NCBI GenBank assembly: GCA_003152695.1 | Contig: PMAT01000128.1 | Coordinates: 43,902 to 86,515, forward strand | Reading direction: 5' to 3' | DNA from: Acidobacteriaceae bacterium | GTDB taxonomy: Bacteria > Acidobacteriota > Terriglobia > Terriglobales > Acidobacteriaceae | Length of the DNA stretch: 42,614 nucleotides | Shown here: piece by piece, positions 1-8,042 of the stretch | How the letters are laid out: each line of letters opens with the position of its first letter | How positions within the stretch are numbered: the stretch's first letter is position 1 | Notes under the pieces: generated by a model | Told to the model about the DNA's origin: nothing | What the model saw: the letters and a program-made list of their open reading frames with translations, nothing else | Database searches by the model: none | Position numbers and translations under genes: made by a program

Positions 1-129
1 CTGGATGAATCTATCCATGGGGAGCACGCCTACGAGACGCTCGAAGTGGAGGAGTTGTTCCAAGGCGAACCGCACAATCTGATCGAACAGGTGGACGAAA
101 AGGGAGAACTGGTCGGCAGCAGAAAGTAG
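1..129 (+). CDS. C-terminal end of an unidentified protein (partial)
   Basis: Reading from the first base gives 42 codons without a stop, ending in TAG two bases before the next gene's ATG. The peptide begins LDESIHGEHAYETLEVEELF and is strongly acidic. I do not recognise the family. The 2-nt gap to the downstream barrel-protein gene suggests the two are co-transcribed. The 5' part lies outside the window. Confidence 0.55.
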   Translation: MDESIHGEHAYETLEVEELFQGEPHNLIEQVDEKGELVGSRK

Positions 130-131
130 CG

Positions 132-1361
132 ATGGCCGAGCCGCTCAACGTGTTTGGCCGGTTCTTGGGAAGTATCGCCTTGGCAGGGGTGATGATCATC
201 TCACCCCTGTTTTTGGGTGCGCAGGAGAATCCCGTCGCCGCAGGTCTGGCCTCGGCTAATCCGGCCGGCACTCCGGAATCCCACAGCTGGTGGCGCGGCA
301 TCACCACCGACGGTTTCCTGTCGCTGTCGTACAGCTATAACACCAACCAGCCTGACTCCCGCCAGAACCAGTTCCGCGTCTTCGATTTCAACGATAACGA
401 GCCCCAGCTCGACGAGGCGCAGCTTGTGATCCAGCGGGCCATTGAGAAGCCCAACCAGTTTGGGTTCCGCTTCAACCTGATCGCAGGCTCGGGCGTTCCC
501 GAGGTCACTGCGGCTTACGGTTTGTTCCGAAGCTGCGAGACCGGGACTGCGCACCACGTTGATATTCCCGAGTTGTACCTCAGCTATATCGCGCCGCTGG
601 GGAAAGGCCTGCGATTCGATGCCGGGAAGTTTGCCACACACATGGGATCGGAGGTCATCGGAGGGTATGACGGTTACAACGACGAATTTAGCCGCGGATT
701 CATCTTCGGCTTCGGTGTGCCGTTTACCCACACTGGCGTGAAGGCCACCTACGCCTTCACCAGCAAGATCTCCGGAATGCTGCTAGTGACCAATGGATGG
801 GATGAGTTTCAAAGGTTCAATCATGGCTACTCGGTGGGTGGGCAAATCACGATCACGCCAACCAAGAGCACGGCGCTGTACTTCAATTTCGTCCATGGCC
901 CGGAGCGTCCCAATAACGATCACGACCAGCGCAGCGCCTACGAAGTGGTGGGAAGCTGGAAAACGACTGCGAAGCTGAACCTTGGCTTCGATGGGCTTTA
1001 CGCTCACGAAGAGAACGGAGTATCGCTGGGCCATGACGCAATCTGGAAAGGCATTGCCGGATACGCCAAGTACAACCTGACCAAGCCATTCTCGCTGGCT
1101 TTCCGGGGCGAGGTCTTCAACGACGGTGGAGGGACCCGCACCGGAGTTCCGCAGACTCTTCAGGGATACACCTTGACGCCGGAATACGACATGGCGGCAA
1201 AATTCTCTGATGTCAGCCGGCTTCTACGGAAGCTGGATGGCAAGTTTGTCATCCGCGGGGAATTTCGTCAGGACCTGTCGAACCAAGACGTGTTCCAGCG
1301 GCGCGACACCCTCGTCGGTCAGCAGTTCACGTCGGCCATCAACCTGATCTACCTGTTCTGA
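132..1361 (+). CDS. Outer-membrane beta-barrel porin-like protein (BBP2/OmpL-like)
   Basis: 409 aa. The N-terminus has a short charged region followed by a hydrophobic segment (about residues 10-29) ending near LGAQ, consistent with a Sec signal peptide. The mature part alternates aromatic and polar residues, is rich in Gly/Asn/Asp turns, and ends in ...INLIYLF; a terminal Phe is the usual BAM recognition signal of outer-membrane barrels. The DGFLSLSYSYNTN start and the YNDEFSRGFIFGFGVPFTHTG region resemble the putative beta-barrel porin-2 family (PF07642) common in Acidobacteriota. The likely role is a porin; the substrate is unknown. The ATG lies 2 nt after the preceding stop, suggesting coupling. 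A hairpin follows the stop codon. Confidence 0.8.
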   Translation: MAEPLNVFGRFLGSIALAGVMIISPLFLGAQENPVAAGLASANPAGTPESHSWWRGITTDGFLSLSYSYNTNQPDSRQNQFRVFDFNDNEPQLDEAQLVIQRAIEKPNQFGFRFNLIAGSGVPEVTAAYGLFRSCETGTAHHVDIPELYLSYIAPLGKGLRFDAGKFATHMGSEVIGGYDGYNDEFSRGFIFGFGVPFTHTGVKATYAFTSKISGMLLVTNGWDEFQRFNHGYSVGGQITITPTKSTALYFNFVHGPERPNNDHDQRSAYEVVGSWKTTAKLNLGFDGLYAHEENGVSLGHDAIWKGIAGYAKYNLTKPFSLAFRGEVFNDGGGTRTGVPQTLQGYTLTPEYDMAAKFSDVSRLLRKLDGKFVIRGEFRQDLSNQDVFQRRDTLVGQQFTSAINLIYLF

Positions 1362-1362
1362 T

Positions 1363-1378
1363 CGGACTTCGTAGTCCG
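1363..1378 (+). terminator. Short stem-loop after the porin gene
   Basis: CGGACT-TCGT-AGTCCG forms a perfect 6-bp stem with a 4-nt loop starting 2 nt after the porin stop. No T-tract follows, so this may be an mRNA-stabilising or weak termination structure rather than a classic intrinsic terminator. Confidence 0.4.
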
Positions 1379-1425
1379 GCCTATCCCGCAAGCATTACCC
1401 CCCCAGGTGTCGCGGGAGGCGCAGC

Positions 1426-1818
1426 ATGAACATAAAGCTTGCCCTACTCGCGAAGGGCAATCAAAATGGCACCATGGAAATGCCACTGCGTTTCGTGGAC
1501 GACGAGTACACCCCACGGCTCTGGGCCGAGCTATATCCCGTGCTTCGCAACATCAAGACCGGCGAACTTGCCCGGAAAATGCTGGCCTACAAGAACAAGC
1601 CGGTGGCCAGCTGGCGCGCCGACGATTGGGGCCTGCTGGATGCGCTGAACCAGATGCTGACCCTGCGGACTACGTCGCGAGAGCATGCCTTGCGCGACGA
1701 CTCGCCTCCGGTCCGGGATGCGGCATTTTGGGCCAAGCTGGACAAGGACCTGGAGTTCTACTACGAGGCCCAATATCCCGGCGAAGAACTGGAGGAGGAG
1801 GACGACGAGGACCTCTGA
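1426..1818 (+). CDS. Small acidic hypothetical protein
   Basis: 130 aa, preceded by GGGAGG about 7 nt upstream of the ATG, which fixes the start. No family recognised. The N-terminus (MNIKLALLAKGN) is not a convincing signal peptide, so the protein is probably cytoplasmic. The middle is rich in Trp/Leu/Arg helices and the C-terminus is a Glu/Asp run (EELEEEDDEDL). It sits between the porin and the rhodanese genes with ordinary spacing. Confidence 0.7.
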   Translation: MNIKLALLAKGNQNGTMEMPLRFVDDEYTPRLWAELYPVLRNIKTGELARKMLAYKNKPVASWRADDWGLLDALNQMLTLRTTSREHALRDDSPPVRDAAFWAKLDKDLEFYYEAQYPGEELEEEDDEDL

Positions 1819-1871
1819 TGCTGCAACTCTTCGCCTAGAAAACACATTCCCGGCTTATTTTTCGCGCTATC

Positions 1872-2258
1872 ATGTTGCGCATGGCACCTCATCACTCGCC
1901 GCGATTTCTCGATATCGTCAACACCGCCAAGCAGCGTGTCCGCGAAGTAACCGTGGACGACGTTAAGCAAATGCTGGACGACAAAGCAGATTTTCTCCTC
2001 ATCGATGTCCGCGAAGACAACGAGTGGGCGAAGGACCACCTGCCGGCGGCCGTGCATCTGGGCAAAGGAATCATCGAACGTGACGTGGAGCAGCGCGTGC
2101 CTGACCTGGGTACCCCCTTGGTTTTGTACTGCGGTGGCGGGTTCCGGTCGGCGCTGGCGGCTGACGCCCTGCAAAGAATGGGATATACCAATGTCGCTTC
2201 CATGGACGGCGGCATTCGCGAATGGCGAGAGAAAGGTCTTCCGCTGACAAGCGAATAA
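1872..2258 (+). CDS. Single-domain rhodanese (sulfurtransferase-like)
   Basis: 128 aa, one rhodanese fold. Diagnostic features are the IDVRE motif (residues 44-48), the HLPAAVHLGKG stretch, and the active-site loop CGGGFRS (87-93), with Cys87 as the presumed persulfide-carrying nucleophile. The C-terminal MDGGIREWREKGLPL is also typical. The family transfers sulfane sulfur to thiol acceptors; the partner here is unknown. An alternative start is Met4 (1881). No signal peptide is seen, so it is probably cytoplasmic. The next gene starts just after this stop, suggesting an operon. Confidence 0.88.
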   Translation: MLRMAPHHSPRFLDIVNTAKQRVREVTVDDVKQMLDDKADFLLIDVREDNEWAKDHLPAAVHLGKGIIERDVEQRVPDLGTPLVLYCGGGFRSALAADALQRMGYTNVASMDGGIREWREKGLPLTSE

Positions 2259-2269
2259 AGGTCGCCGGA

Positions 2270-3700
2270 ATGGTTGGCTGGATAAGAGTTCGTGTCGCCG
2301 GGATGCTCATTGCGGGTTTGTTGCCTGGCGTGGTTTGGGGAGTTCCGGCCCAGAAGAAACCCAATCCCGACAGGCCAACGCTTCCCTACAGCATGCTCGG
2401 GCCCCGTCGCGACGACATCGACGCATACGACAGCAAAGCCGAGCCGGTGGCCCGAGTCAGCGAAGCACTCATAAGTGTGAACCAAACAGGCTGGGAACTG
2501 ATTCACGGGTACTATCCAGCCCTGGGTACCAGTCGCGAGGGGCCCGAAAAGAGAGTCCATCCTGACGATCCCGCCGATCACCGATTTTTTGCCAGCTTTG
2601 CCAACGAAGATCCCTCTTTCAGCCCCATGCCGTTACTGTGCATGATTGGGTCGCTCCCTGAATCTCAACTCTCCGGCCCGCTGAAGAACCTGCACAACGA
2701 ATTAGCGCCAGCCATGGCGCTGGAGGATTATTCCAGTTGGAAGCTGGACGAGCTGCGTAAAGCTGTCGACAAGTTGACGGACGCCACAGCCACACGAAAA
2801 GGAGTGAAGTATCGGACGCCGAAGAGGCGATTGTCGTTTAAGCAGGCATTGCAGTTATATGCCATGACCGTTGCCTTGGTTCGGATGGAGACGAAATGGG
2901 CCGACAAAACGGATTCTCCGCCACCGGACATGGTGGACTTCACCAACCGCCTCAGGCACCAGTTGCCGCGGCGGATTTCCGACGGTGAAACGGCGGTGCT
3001 TCTTCTATATCTCCCCGCCAACATTGACGAACCCCTGGCCAGAGGTGAGTTTGAGGAAAGAGCCGACGTGGTCGTAATTAAGAGGAGCGATTCAACCTTC
3101 GAGGCCGACCAGTTCCCTGTCTATCTGACCGCGGACCAGAAGGAGTGGAACCCGTCATGGATTGAGCTGGCGGACGTAATCAGCGACACGACCCTGGTTG
3201 CACGGAAGTACGAACACGACTGGACCAGGTTAGACGGCCCGTACTTATGGTTTCGCCCCGACCAATTGAACGGTGAAGTCGTGTATCGGGCCACCGTCAA
3301 GTTTCAAGCGGCCGAAATTGTGATTGAGGCTGAAAGAAGCATTGTGCGTCGGAGGGCGGTGAAGCGGGCGGACCGGCCTGCGGATTACGATCCAGCGAAG
3401 ATGACCGCATTCAATCCCGATGTGGATGCAGCCGCTGTGCCGCATGATCCGCTGTCGGTTGAACCTGCCGCCATCGCCGAGCAGTTCAACGGTTTGAAGT
3501 GGCCCGCTCCTTATTTCTCGAACGCGTTCCGGGCATGGTGTGCTTACGGACGTTCGACCACGGGACGCACTGACGACGGAAGAACTTGGGTGTTCGTTGA
3601 CGCTGATGCGCCTCGCAAAGGAGCCCCGGCGTCGAGTGCGCCGTCGCCTGCTGGTATTCCGCAATCGGCATTCACTACCCAGCAAACCCCCTCCTGGTGA
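2270..3700 (+). CDS. Secreted protein of unknown function
   Basis: An ATG at 2222 is in frame, but the one at 2270 is preferred: AAAGG lies 8 nt upstream, it follows the rhodanese stop (2258) without overlap, and it opens directly with a signal peptide (MVGWIRVRVAGMLIAGLLPG, cleavage near VWG-VPA). The resulting protein is 476 aa. The mature part is soluble-looking, with no further membrane segments, and has a Pro/Ser-rich tail. No family recognised. The repeated use of VARVSEALISVNQTGWELIHGY-like helices gives no clear domain. It is probably periplasmic or extracellular. Confidence 0.7.
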   Translation: MVGWIRVRVAGMLIAGLLPGVVWGVPAQKKPNPDRPTLPYSMLGPRRDDIDAYDSKAEPVARVSEALISVNQTGWELIHGYYPALGTSREGPEKRVHPDDPADHRFFASFANEDPSFSPMPLLCMIGSLPESQLSGPLKNLHNELAPAMALEDYSSWKLDELRKAVDKLTDATATRKGVKYRTPKRRLSFKQALQLYAMTVALVRMETKWADKTDSPPPDMVDFTNRLRHQLPRRISDGETAVLLLYLPANIDEPLARGEFEERADVVVIKRSDSTFEADQFPVYLTADQKEWNPSWIELADVISDTTLVARKYEHDWTRLDGPYLWFRPDQLNGEVVYRATVKFQAAEIVIEAERSIVRRRAVKRADRPADYDPAKMTAFNPDVDAAAVPHDPLSVEPAAIAEQFNGLKWPAPYFSNAFRAWCAYGRSTTGRTDDGRTWVFVDADAPRKGAPASSAPSPAGIPQSAFTTQQTPSW

Positions 3701-3716
3701 TCTTTCCGGCCTCGCC

Positions 3717-4334
3717 TCAGGCCGGCCTCGCCTGACACCGATCCGCTGGCGGCTGATGTGCGTGCACGACTGGCTTGCGCGCGGGTCTGCCTCTGACCGG
3801 ACTCGACTGACTGCCACATGCAGCAGCGACATCAGGCGGTATGGATCGATTGGTGACCTGGGATTGCCTGCGATCGGGACGGTCCTCGCGGAGCAGGCGG
3901 GCCTGCAGGAAGATTTCGCTCAGTGCATCCAGGGCTTCGGCGACACGATGGTTCACCCAGGTTCTGCTGGCGCGCAGCATCTCCGCCACTTCGTCGCGGG
4001 AGAAAGAGTACAGTGCGACCAGGGTAATCATCTCGGCGTGCGACTCGCTGAGGCGGGCAAAACAGAGTTCGACATCGCGCACGAAGACCGCCTGGTCTTC
4101 AAAGCTGGGGATGGCGTGGTGAGTGACTCGGGCGCGGAAAAACTCTCGTCCCAGCAACGAGGGAAGCCTCCCCACTTGCGAGGAGATCTCGAAAAAATGG
4201 CGCACGATGGCGAAGGTCTGTCCGCGGTAACACAAAATTTCCGGGCGGGGATCGATCTCGTCGCCCTCTTCGACAGTTGGGTGGCTGGTCTGGAACAGCC
4301 GTAACTGCGAAGGCGATGACTGGAGGTTGTTCAT
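3717..4334 (-). CDS. Sigma-70 region-4-like regulator
   Basis: 205 aa from the ATG at 4334, which has GGGAGG 6 nt upstream. The stretch LSESHAEMITLVALYSFS (about residues 100-117) followed by RDEVAEMLRASRTWVNHRVAEALDALSEIFL resembles sigma region 4 (the 'LP...R.v..L....g.s..EIA..l..s..tV..rl..a...L' pattern). It would act as a DNA-binding helix-turn-helix. A clear region 2 is not visible, so this is either a divergent ECF sigma factor or a sigma-like regulator. The start overlaps the upstream zinc-ribbon gene by ATGA, indicating translational coupling. The C-terminal 40 residues are low-complexity (Pro/Arg/Ala). Confidence 0.6.
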   Translation of the reverse strand: MNNLQSSPSQLRLFQTSHPTVEEGDEIDPRPEILCYRGQTFAIVRHFFEISSQVGRLPSLLGREFFRARVTHHAIPSFEDQAVFVRDVELCFARLSESHAEMITLVALYSFSRDEVAEMLRASRTWVNHRVAEALDALSEIFLQARLLREDRPDRRQSQVTNRSIPPDVAAACGSQSSPVRGRPARKPVVHAHQPPADRCQARPA

Positions 4335-4570
4335 TGCAGCCTCCCAAACGGCAATTCGGATGGTGTATCGCCGGACACCATCGGCGCTGCGACGGATTTC
4401 GGCCGCGACTTGCACAGCAGCAGAGTTGCCCGCTGCGCATGGTTGGGGAGCGAGTAGTTGGCCAGCATTTGTTCGCACGGTTCGCAATAGGTTTCGGCGG
4501 ACGCGGCCGGGCGCAGTCTCAACGAGCCGCAGCGTTCACAGTATTTCAGTTCGTAGGTGGAGAGTTGCAT
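4331..4570 (-). CDS. Small zinc-ribbon protein
   Basis: 79 aa. Two CxxC knuckles (C11-ERC14 and C29-EPC32) form a probable Zn ribbon in the first 35 residues; the rest is basic. AGAGGA lies about 8 nt upstream of the ATG. Its TGA overlaps the ATG of the sigma-like gene (ATGA), so the two products are probably made in a fixed ratio and may act together. No precise family is assigned. Confidence 0.7.
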   Translation of the reverse strand: MQLSTYELKYCERCGSLRLRPAASAETYCEPCEQMLANYSLPNHAQRATLLLCKSRPKSVAAPMVSGDTPSELPFGRLQ

Positions 4571-4779
4571 GGGGTGTCCTCTAAATTCCTCTTGTCATAA
4601 AATGAGAAGCCCTGCGGACAGGCCTGGTTACGACAGGCTCTGCACACAGGGCTCGTTTCAGTTACGATGACCTGCTAGTGGTTATTTGGTTACGTGCAAA
4701 ACGCGATGCGGGCAGGGGCGCGGCAAGTCAGTAAGCGCGAACGCAAGCATGGTCCTCGCCGCGCATCTGCCATTGGATT
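4571..4779. other. Intergenic region upstream of the zinc-ribbon/sigma-like pair
   Basis: About 210 bp between two minus-strand genes. It should hold the promoter of the 4570-3717 pair. A short inverted repeat (GCCTG...CAGGC, about 4621-4638) is visible. No RNA gene is recognised. Confidence 0.35.
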
Positions 4780-4998
4780 TCAAGGTATCATCCGCTCATC
4801 TTGCCGGCGGCTGAAATAACCCTCCTCATATCCGGACTTCAGAATGCAACCGTTTTTCACGACGACACTGAGTCTTCCCGAGAAGTGCAGATTGCGCAGG
4901 AGCTTCTCCGTGGCCGCTGAAAGCAACTCGGCCTGCCTGATCTTGCGCCGCAACTCGGCGAATGTTCTTTCCTCATCTTTTGCTTCGGTCTCCATCAT
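4780..4998 (-). CDS. Small hypothetical protein (possibly YezD/DUF2292-like)
   Basis: 72 aa, charged helical N-terminus followed by LSVVVKNGCILKSGYEEGYF. The pattern 'a helix, then a beta hairpin with xVVVKNGxI' is reminiscent of the small YezD/DUF2292 proteins, but the match is weak. GAGG lies about 10 nt upstream of the first of two adjacent ATGs. Function unknown. Confidence 0.45.
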   Translation of the reverse strand: MMETEAKDEERTFAELRRKIRQAELLSAATEKLLRNLHFSGRLSVVVKNGCILKSGYEEGYFSRRQDERMIP

Positions 4999-5154
4999 GG
5001 TCCATTTACCTCGGCCAGAACCACAGGACCTGGCGACATTTCGACTGTGGCATAGGGAACCTGCGCAGTCAACAGTTTATTGCTCCAGGAATATTACTAA
5101 AGTACATATATAGCTTTTAGAAAATACAATGGGCCATGGGATTCCAAGGCTTGC

Positions 5155-5862
5155 ATGCGACTCCAAGACCTGCAAGACAAACTGCGTGCGCATATCCGGG
5201 CCCGCATCGACCGCAGGGAGATGACCGGAAGCGGCTTGTCCCGCGAAGCCGGGTTTCAGCAAGGCCATCTTTCCAACTTCCTCAACGCCCGCCGCGGTCT
5301 CAGCCTGGAATCCATGGACCGGCTGCTGGAGACCCTGAACATCGGGGTGCTGGACTTGGCCGATCTCAAAGAGATCGAGCAGCAGGTCTCGTTCCCGGCC
5401 GGGGGATTGGAGAACGTGGCCTTGGTGAGTGGGGAGCAAGCCGCACGCCTGCCTCGATTCAGCCCGGAGCAGGTGCGCGAAAGCCGCAGTTTCAGCAAGT
5501 CACTTCTGCGCCGGCTGAAGCCCAACGATGCCAGCAATCGCAGCGACTGGGTGCGCTTCGTGCTTCTCCGCCTCGACGCCAGGGAGGCCGCGGGCATGTT
5601 TCCCCACCTGCTTGCCGGCGTGACTCTGCTGGTGGACCGCCACTACAATTCCTTGCAACCGTACCGCCGGTTTCGGCCCAACATCTACGCGGTGCATGTC
5701 GAGGCCCGCAGTCTCATCGGCTACGCCTCAGTTTCCGGTGATCACCTGGTGTTGCGTCCGCAGAATCCGCAGCACCCCGTGGAACTGGTGCGCATCGAAC
5801 ACGGCCGGAGTTATCACGATTACATCGTGGGTCGGGTGTGCCACGTTGGGTTCGAGGTATGA
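5155..5862 (+). CDS. XRE-type regulator with inactive S24/LexA-like C-terminal domain
   Basis: 235 aa. Residues about 8-70 form an HTH of the XRE kind (GSGLSREAGFQQGHLSNFLNARRGLSLESMDRLLETL). Residues about 140-235 follow the LexA/CI S24 fold pattern (GVTLLVDRHY...IYAVHVEARSLIGYA...LVLRPQNPQ...YIVGRVCHVGFEV), but the Ser of the 'SMEP' position and the catalytic Lys are not found, so self-cleavage is unlikely and the domain may serve dimerisation or ligand sensing. AAGG lies 6 nt upstream of the ATG. The AT-rich promoter region holds an imperfect inverted repeat (CTAAAG...CTTTTAG, 5097-5120) that could be an operator. Confidence 0.72.
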   Translation: MRLQDLQDKLRAHIRARIDRREMTGSGLSREAGFQQGHLSNFLNARRGLSLESMDRLLETLNIGVLDLADLKEIEQQVSFPAGGLENVALVSGEQAARLPRFSPEQVRESRSFSKSLLRRLKPNDASNRSDWVRFVLLRLDAREAAGMFPHLLAGVTLLVDRHYNSLQPYRRFRPNIYAVHVEARSLIGYASVSGDHLVLRPQNPQHPVELVRIEHGRSYHDYIVGRVCHVGFEV

Positions 5863-5930
5863 GGTTCGACTCTCTGCTATGATTCTTGCCCGTCGGCGCT
5901 AGAAGCCGGCGCAGCAGGAGGCCAGCACTT

Positions 5931-6146
5931 ATGGAGGAATACGGGATCGGTAACGCGATCATGCGGCGCAACGAAGACATTGCCCTTGACATGATGAAAT
6001 TCATCGCCGTCACCACCGGGTATGGGAAGACCGGTTCGCCGGAAGCCGGGTTCAAGGGCGGCACCGTTTCCAAAGCCGAGGACTATGCCCAGCATTTACT
6101 GGACCTGTTTGGGCAATGCCTGGCGGCGGTGCAAGGCAAGAAGTAA
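5931..6146 (+). CDS. Conserved-looking 71-aa hypothetical protein
   Basis: The start is set by AGGAGG (5916-5921), 9 nt before the ATG; an upstream in-frame start at 5886 would add an Arg-rich stretch and lacks an SD. The protein (MEEYGIGNAIMRRNED...) is helical, with a Gly-rich middle (TGYGKTGSPEAGFKGG). This looks superficially like a P-loop but does not match the Walker A pattern. Family unknown. It is followed by a GC-rich hairpin. Confidence 0.65.
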   Translation: MEEYGIGNAIMRRNEDIALDMMKFIAVTTGYGKTGSPEAGFKGGTVSKAEDYAQHLLDLFGQCLAAVQGKK

Positions 6147-6167
6147 GCCGAGGCGCACAAAACGCAC

Positions 6168-6200
6168 CCCGGGCCGCGCCCGGGCAGCTCCGGTTTTCTT
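6168..6200 (+). terminator. Probable intrinsic terminator after the 71-aa gene
   Basis: A perfect 7-bp stem, CCCGGGC-CGC-GCCCGGG (6168-6184), is followed after 8 nt by TTTTCTTT. The T-tract is offset from the stem, so efficiency is uncertain. Confidence 0.5.
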
Positions 6201-6299
6201 TGTGCGGGGGAGGGGACCGCCGAACATCACGCCGGCAAGTGATTTCGGTCACTGCCGAGGTGGCGCCGCAGGACGACCATCGAGCTGGCGAGGTGCACC

Positions 6300-6761
6300 A
6301 TGGCAAGCCTGGATCCGAAGTTCCACGAAGAGACCCTCAGCATTCATCAAGAACACCAGGAACTGGTGGCGCAGTTGGACCAGATGGATGCCGCCCTGGA
6401 ACAGATGGCCTGCTATGCCGAGGTTTTCACCGATCTCGCCACCGCCAACCAGGCAATAAGTCGCGGCAAATGGATGGCGGAGTGGCTTCCTAAGCACTAC
6501 CAGCATGAAGAAACCACGGTGCTGGCAACCATCGCGAAGATGAGTCCGGAGTTGGCTTCGTTCGCCCGCGAGATGAAGCGCCAGCACAGCGAGATGCGAG
6601 TGCGACTGGAGAGTTTCCGCGATACCATCGAGCATCTGAGCCAGACCCGCGACCTGGAGAATGCCGTCAACCAGCTGAAGAGAGACGGCAAAGACCTCAC
6701 GCGCAGGATGCGGCTGCATATGGCAGCGGAAGAGAAAAAGTTCGCCAGCCTGGAGAACTAG
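6300..6761 (+). CDS. Hemerythrin-like (HHE) domain protein
   Basis: 153 aa, all helical. The metal-ligand pattern of HHE proteins is present: H16/H19 in the first helix (IHQEHQEL), H66 and H69-E70-E71 in the second (LPKHYQHEE), H96 in the third, and H140 with E144/E145 in the last (RLHMAAEEKKF). Such proteins carry a diiron centre and bind O2 or NO, or sense iron/oxygen; the exact role here is unknown. GAGGTG lies upstream of the ATG. No signal peptide, so cytoplasmic. Confidence 0.82.
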   Translation: MASLDPKFHEETLSIHQEHQELVAQLDQMDAALEQMACYAEVFTDLATANQAISRGKWMAEWLPKHYQHEETTVLATIAKMSPELASFAREMKRQHSEMRVRLESFRDTIEHLSQTRDLENAVNQLKRDGKDLTRRMRLHMAAEEKKFASLEN

Positions 6762-6854
6762 AGCGGAAATCCAGTTACGAAGAACAGGCGCCCACGATCA
6801 AGCTGCTCGAGGTTTTCCTAATAGTCGACAGGACTACTGGTATCCCGTAGTATT

Positions 6855-7140
6855 ATGAAATTGCAATTTGAATGGCACGAGGCCAAAGCCGAGGCCAACT
6901 TCGAAGCCCACGGGAGTGAGCTTCGATTTAGCGACGACGGTATTCAAAGACCCGTTCGCCGTCGAGCGCCGCGACGAGCGTGAAGACTATGGCGAGCAGC
7001 GTTTTGTCATCATCGGCATGGCGGAAGGTCATGTGCTGTTGTTTGTAGCCTACACAGAACGCGAGGACCGCATTCGCATTATTTCAGCTCGGAGAGCAAC
7101 GCAACGTGAGCAAGACGACTACTTCCGGCAAAACAGCTAA
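6855..7140 (+). pseudogene. brnT: BrnT-type toxin gene interrupted by a 1-nt frameshift
   Basis: The ATG at 6855 starts MKLQFEWHEAKAEANFEAHG, the BrnT N-terminus. After this the homologous reading continues one frame over as GVSFDLATTVFKDPFAVE...RIRIISARRATQRE, the BrnT core and C-terminus. Removing one G from the GGG at 6912-6914 (CAC-GGG-A-GTG to CAC-GGA-GTG) restores HGVSFD and a 94-aa protein, normal for BrnT (a RelE-fold ribonuclease). As written, translation from 6855 ends after about 42 codons. The partner HTH gene overlaps its 3' end. Either the toxin is dead or the base is an assembly error. A TTG at 6868 could initiate the C-terminal frame but would lose the first strand. Confidence 0.75.
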
Positions 7141-7441
7141 GCTTCCACGGCCGATGACCGCTGAGGCCATTGAGCGCGCGGCGCGCGCCGATCGCGACGC
7201 CCAGCCGCTCACGGCAATCGACCTAAAGCGGATGAAGCGAACCCCACAGGCGAAAATTATCCGCCGGGCTTTGGATCTGACCCAAGAGGAATTTGCGGCC
7301 CGCTATCACATTCCTCTGGGTACGCTTCGGGATTGGGAACAGGGTCGGGCGCAGCCGGATCAGCCAACGCGGGCGTATCTAACCCTCATTGCCCGCGATC
7401 CCGACCGCGTGAACCAGACCTTGAATCCAAAACCAAGCTAA
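7106..7441 (+). CDS. HTH antitoxin/regulator paired with the BrnT-like gene
   Basis: 111 aa from a GTG at 7106, with GGAG about 11 nt upstream inside the toxin gene; the two overlap by 35 nt, as in toxin-first TA operons. Residues about 50-95 are an HTH (RRALDLTQEEFAARYHIPLGTLRDWEQGRAQPD), similar to NadS/HigA2-type regulators (COG2944), not to classical BrnA. It probably neutralises the toxin and represses the operon. With the toxin frameshifted it may survive as an orphan regulator. Confidence 0.75.
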   Translation: MSKTTTSGKTAKLPRPMTAEAIERAARADRDAQPLTAIDLKRMKRTPQAKIIRRALDLTQEEFAARYHIPLGTLRDWEQGRAQPDQPTRAYLTLIARDPDRVNQTLNPKPS

Positions 7442-7857
7442 GCACGAGCAAGGGTTGCAACAACCCATCCAAGCCAAGCAAGCTCGGGTGGAGCGCCCGG
7501 CAGAACTGGCCATGCGGACAATCTACCAGCGCATCGGTTCCCGGAAAACCTCACCTGACTGGGCAGACCCCGGGGCGCTCCTCTCCGGCCCTGGGTTGAA
7601 ATGGTGAACGAGAGAGTCCTCTCGGGGCGTCATGGGCGCCCCAACCCGCCTCAAGTTTCCTGCCCCTAGGCCGATAGACATAACAGCACCGTAAGGCGCT
7701 ACTGCTGTCGTACCGTCGTTGCCAATGCATTCTGCTCCTGTGCAACCGGTCCCAGCCGCGCGCTTGCGGGGCGCTGCTGGGCTCCGTATCGGCATGACTG
7801 GCACGCGGCCTAGGAAGTTAATCGAGCCGGGTAAATGCCCGCAATGGAGGTTGCATT
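7442..7857. other. Long leader/intergenic region upstream of the pilin gene
   Basis: 416 bp without a supported gene. It holds inverted repeats, the clearest being CCCAGC...GCTGGG (7751-7781, with an inner GCGC/GCGC stem) and ACAGCA...TGCTGT (about 7683-7708). This is the expected place for the pilin promoter and a structured 5' UTR. I could not match it to a known riboswitch, and no convincing -35/-10 pair was found. Confidence 0.4.
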
Positions 7858-8028
7858 ATGTGGAAACTTTTCACGAACCTGAATAAGGACGAGTCCGGTC
7901 AGGACCTGATCGAGTACGCTCTGGTCGCTGCTTTGATCGCCCTGGGCGCGGTGACCAGCATGAAGTCCGTTTCAACCGCAATTGGGACCCTGTTTACGTC
8001 GATAAGTACCGCACTGACCGCGGCCTAG
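7858..8028 (+). CDS. flp: Flp-type pilin precursor
   Basis: 56 aa. The prepilin motif is G14^QDLIEY20: cleavage after Gly14 leaves Glu at +5 and Tyr at +6, the Flp signature, followed by a hydrophobic helix (ALVAALIALGAV). GGAGG lies 7 nt upstream of the ATG. It is the structural subunit of the Tad pilus, exported by the machinery encoded downstream after processing by a TadV/CpaA prepilin peptidase, which is not in this window. A stem-loop directly after the gene probably favours pilin over assembly-gene expression. Confidence 0.93.
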   Translation: MWKLFTNLNKDESGQDLIEYALVAALIALGAVTSMKSVSTAIGTLFTSISTALTAA

Positions 8029-8042
8029 TCAGCATGAAAGCG

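Noticed and set aside
5136-5741. 201-aa frame overlapping the XRE regulator
   Set aside because: Pro/Arg/Gln-rich shadow in another frame; the regulator frame has recognisable domains and a better SD.
7793-7815. Sigma-54-like TGGCACG before flp
   Set aside because: The -12 element (TTGC at the right spacing) is absent.
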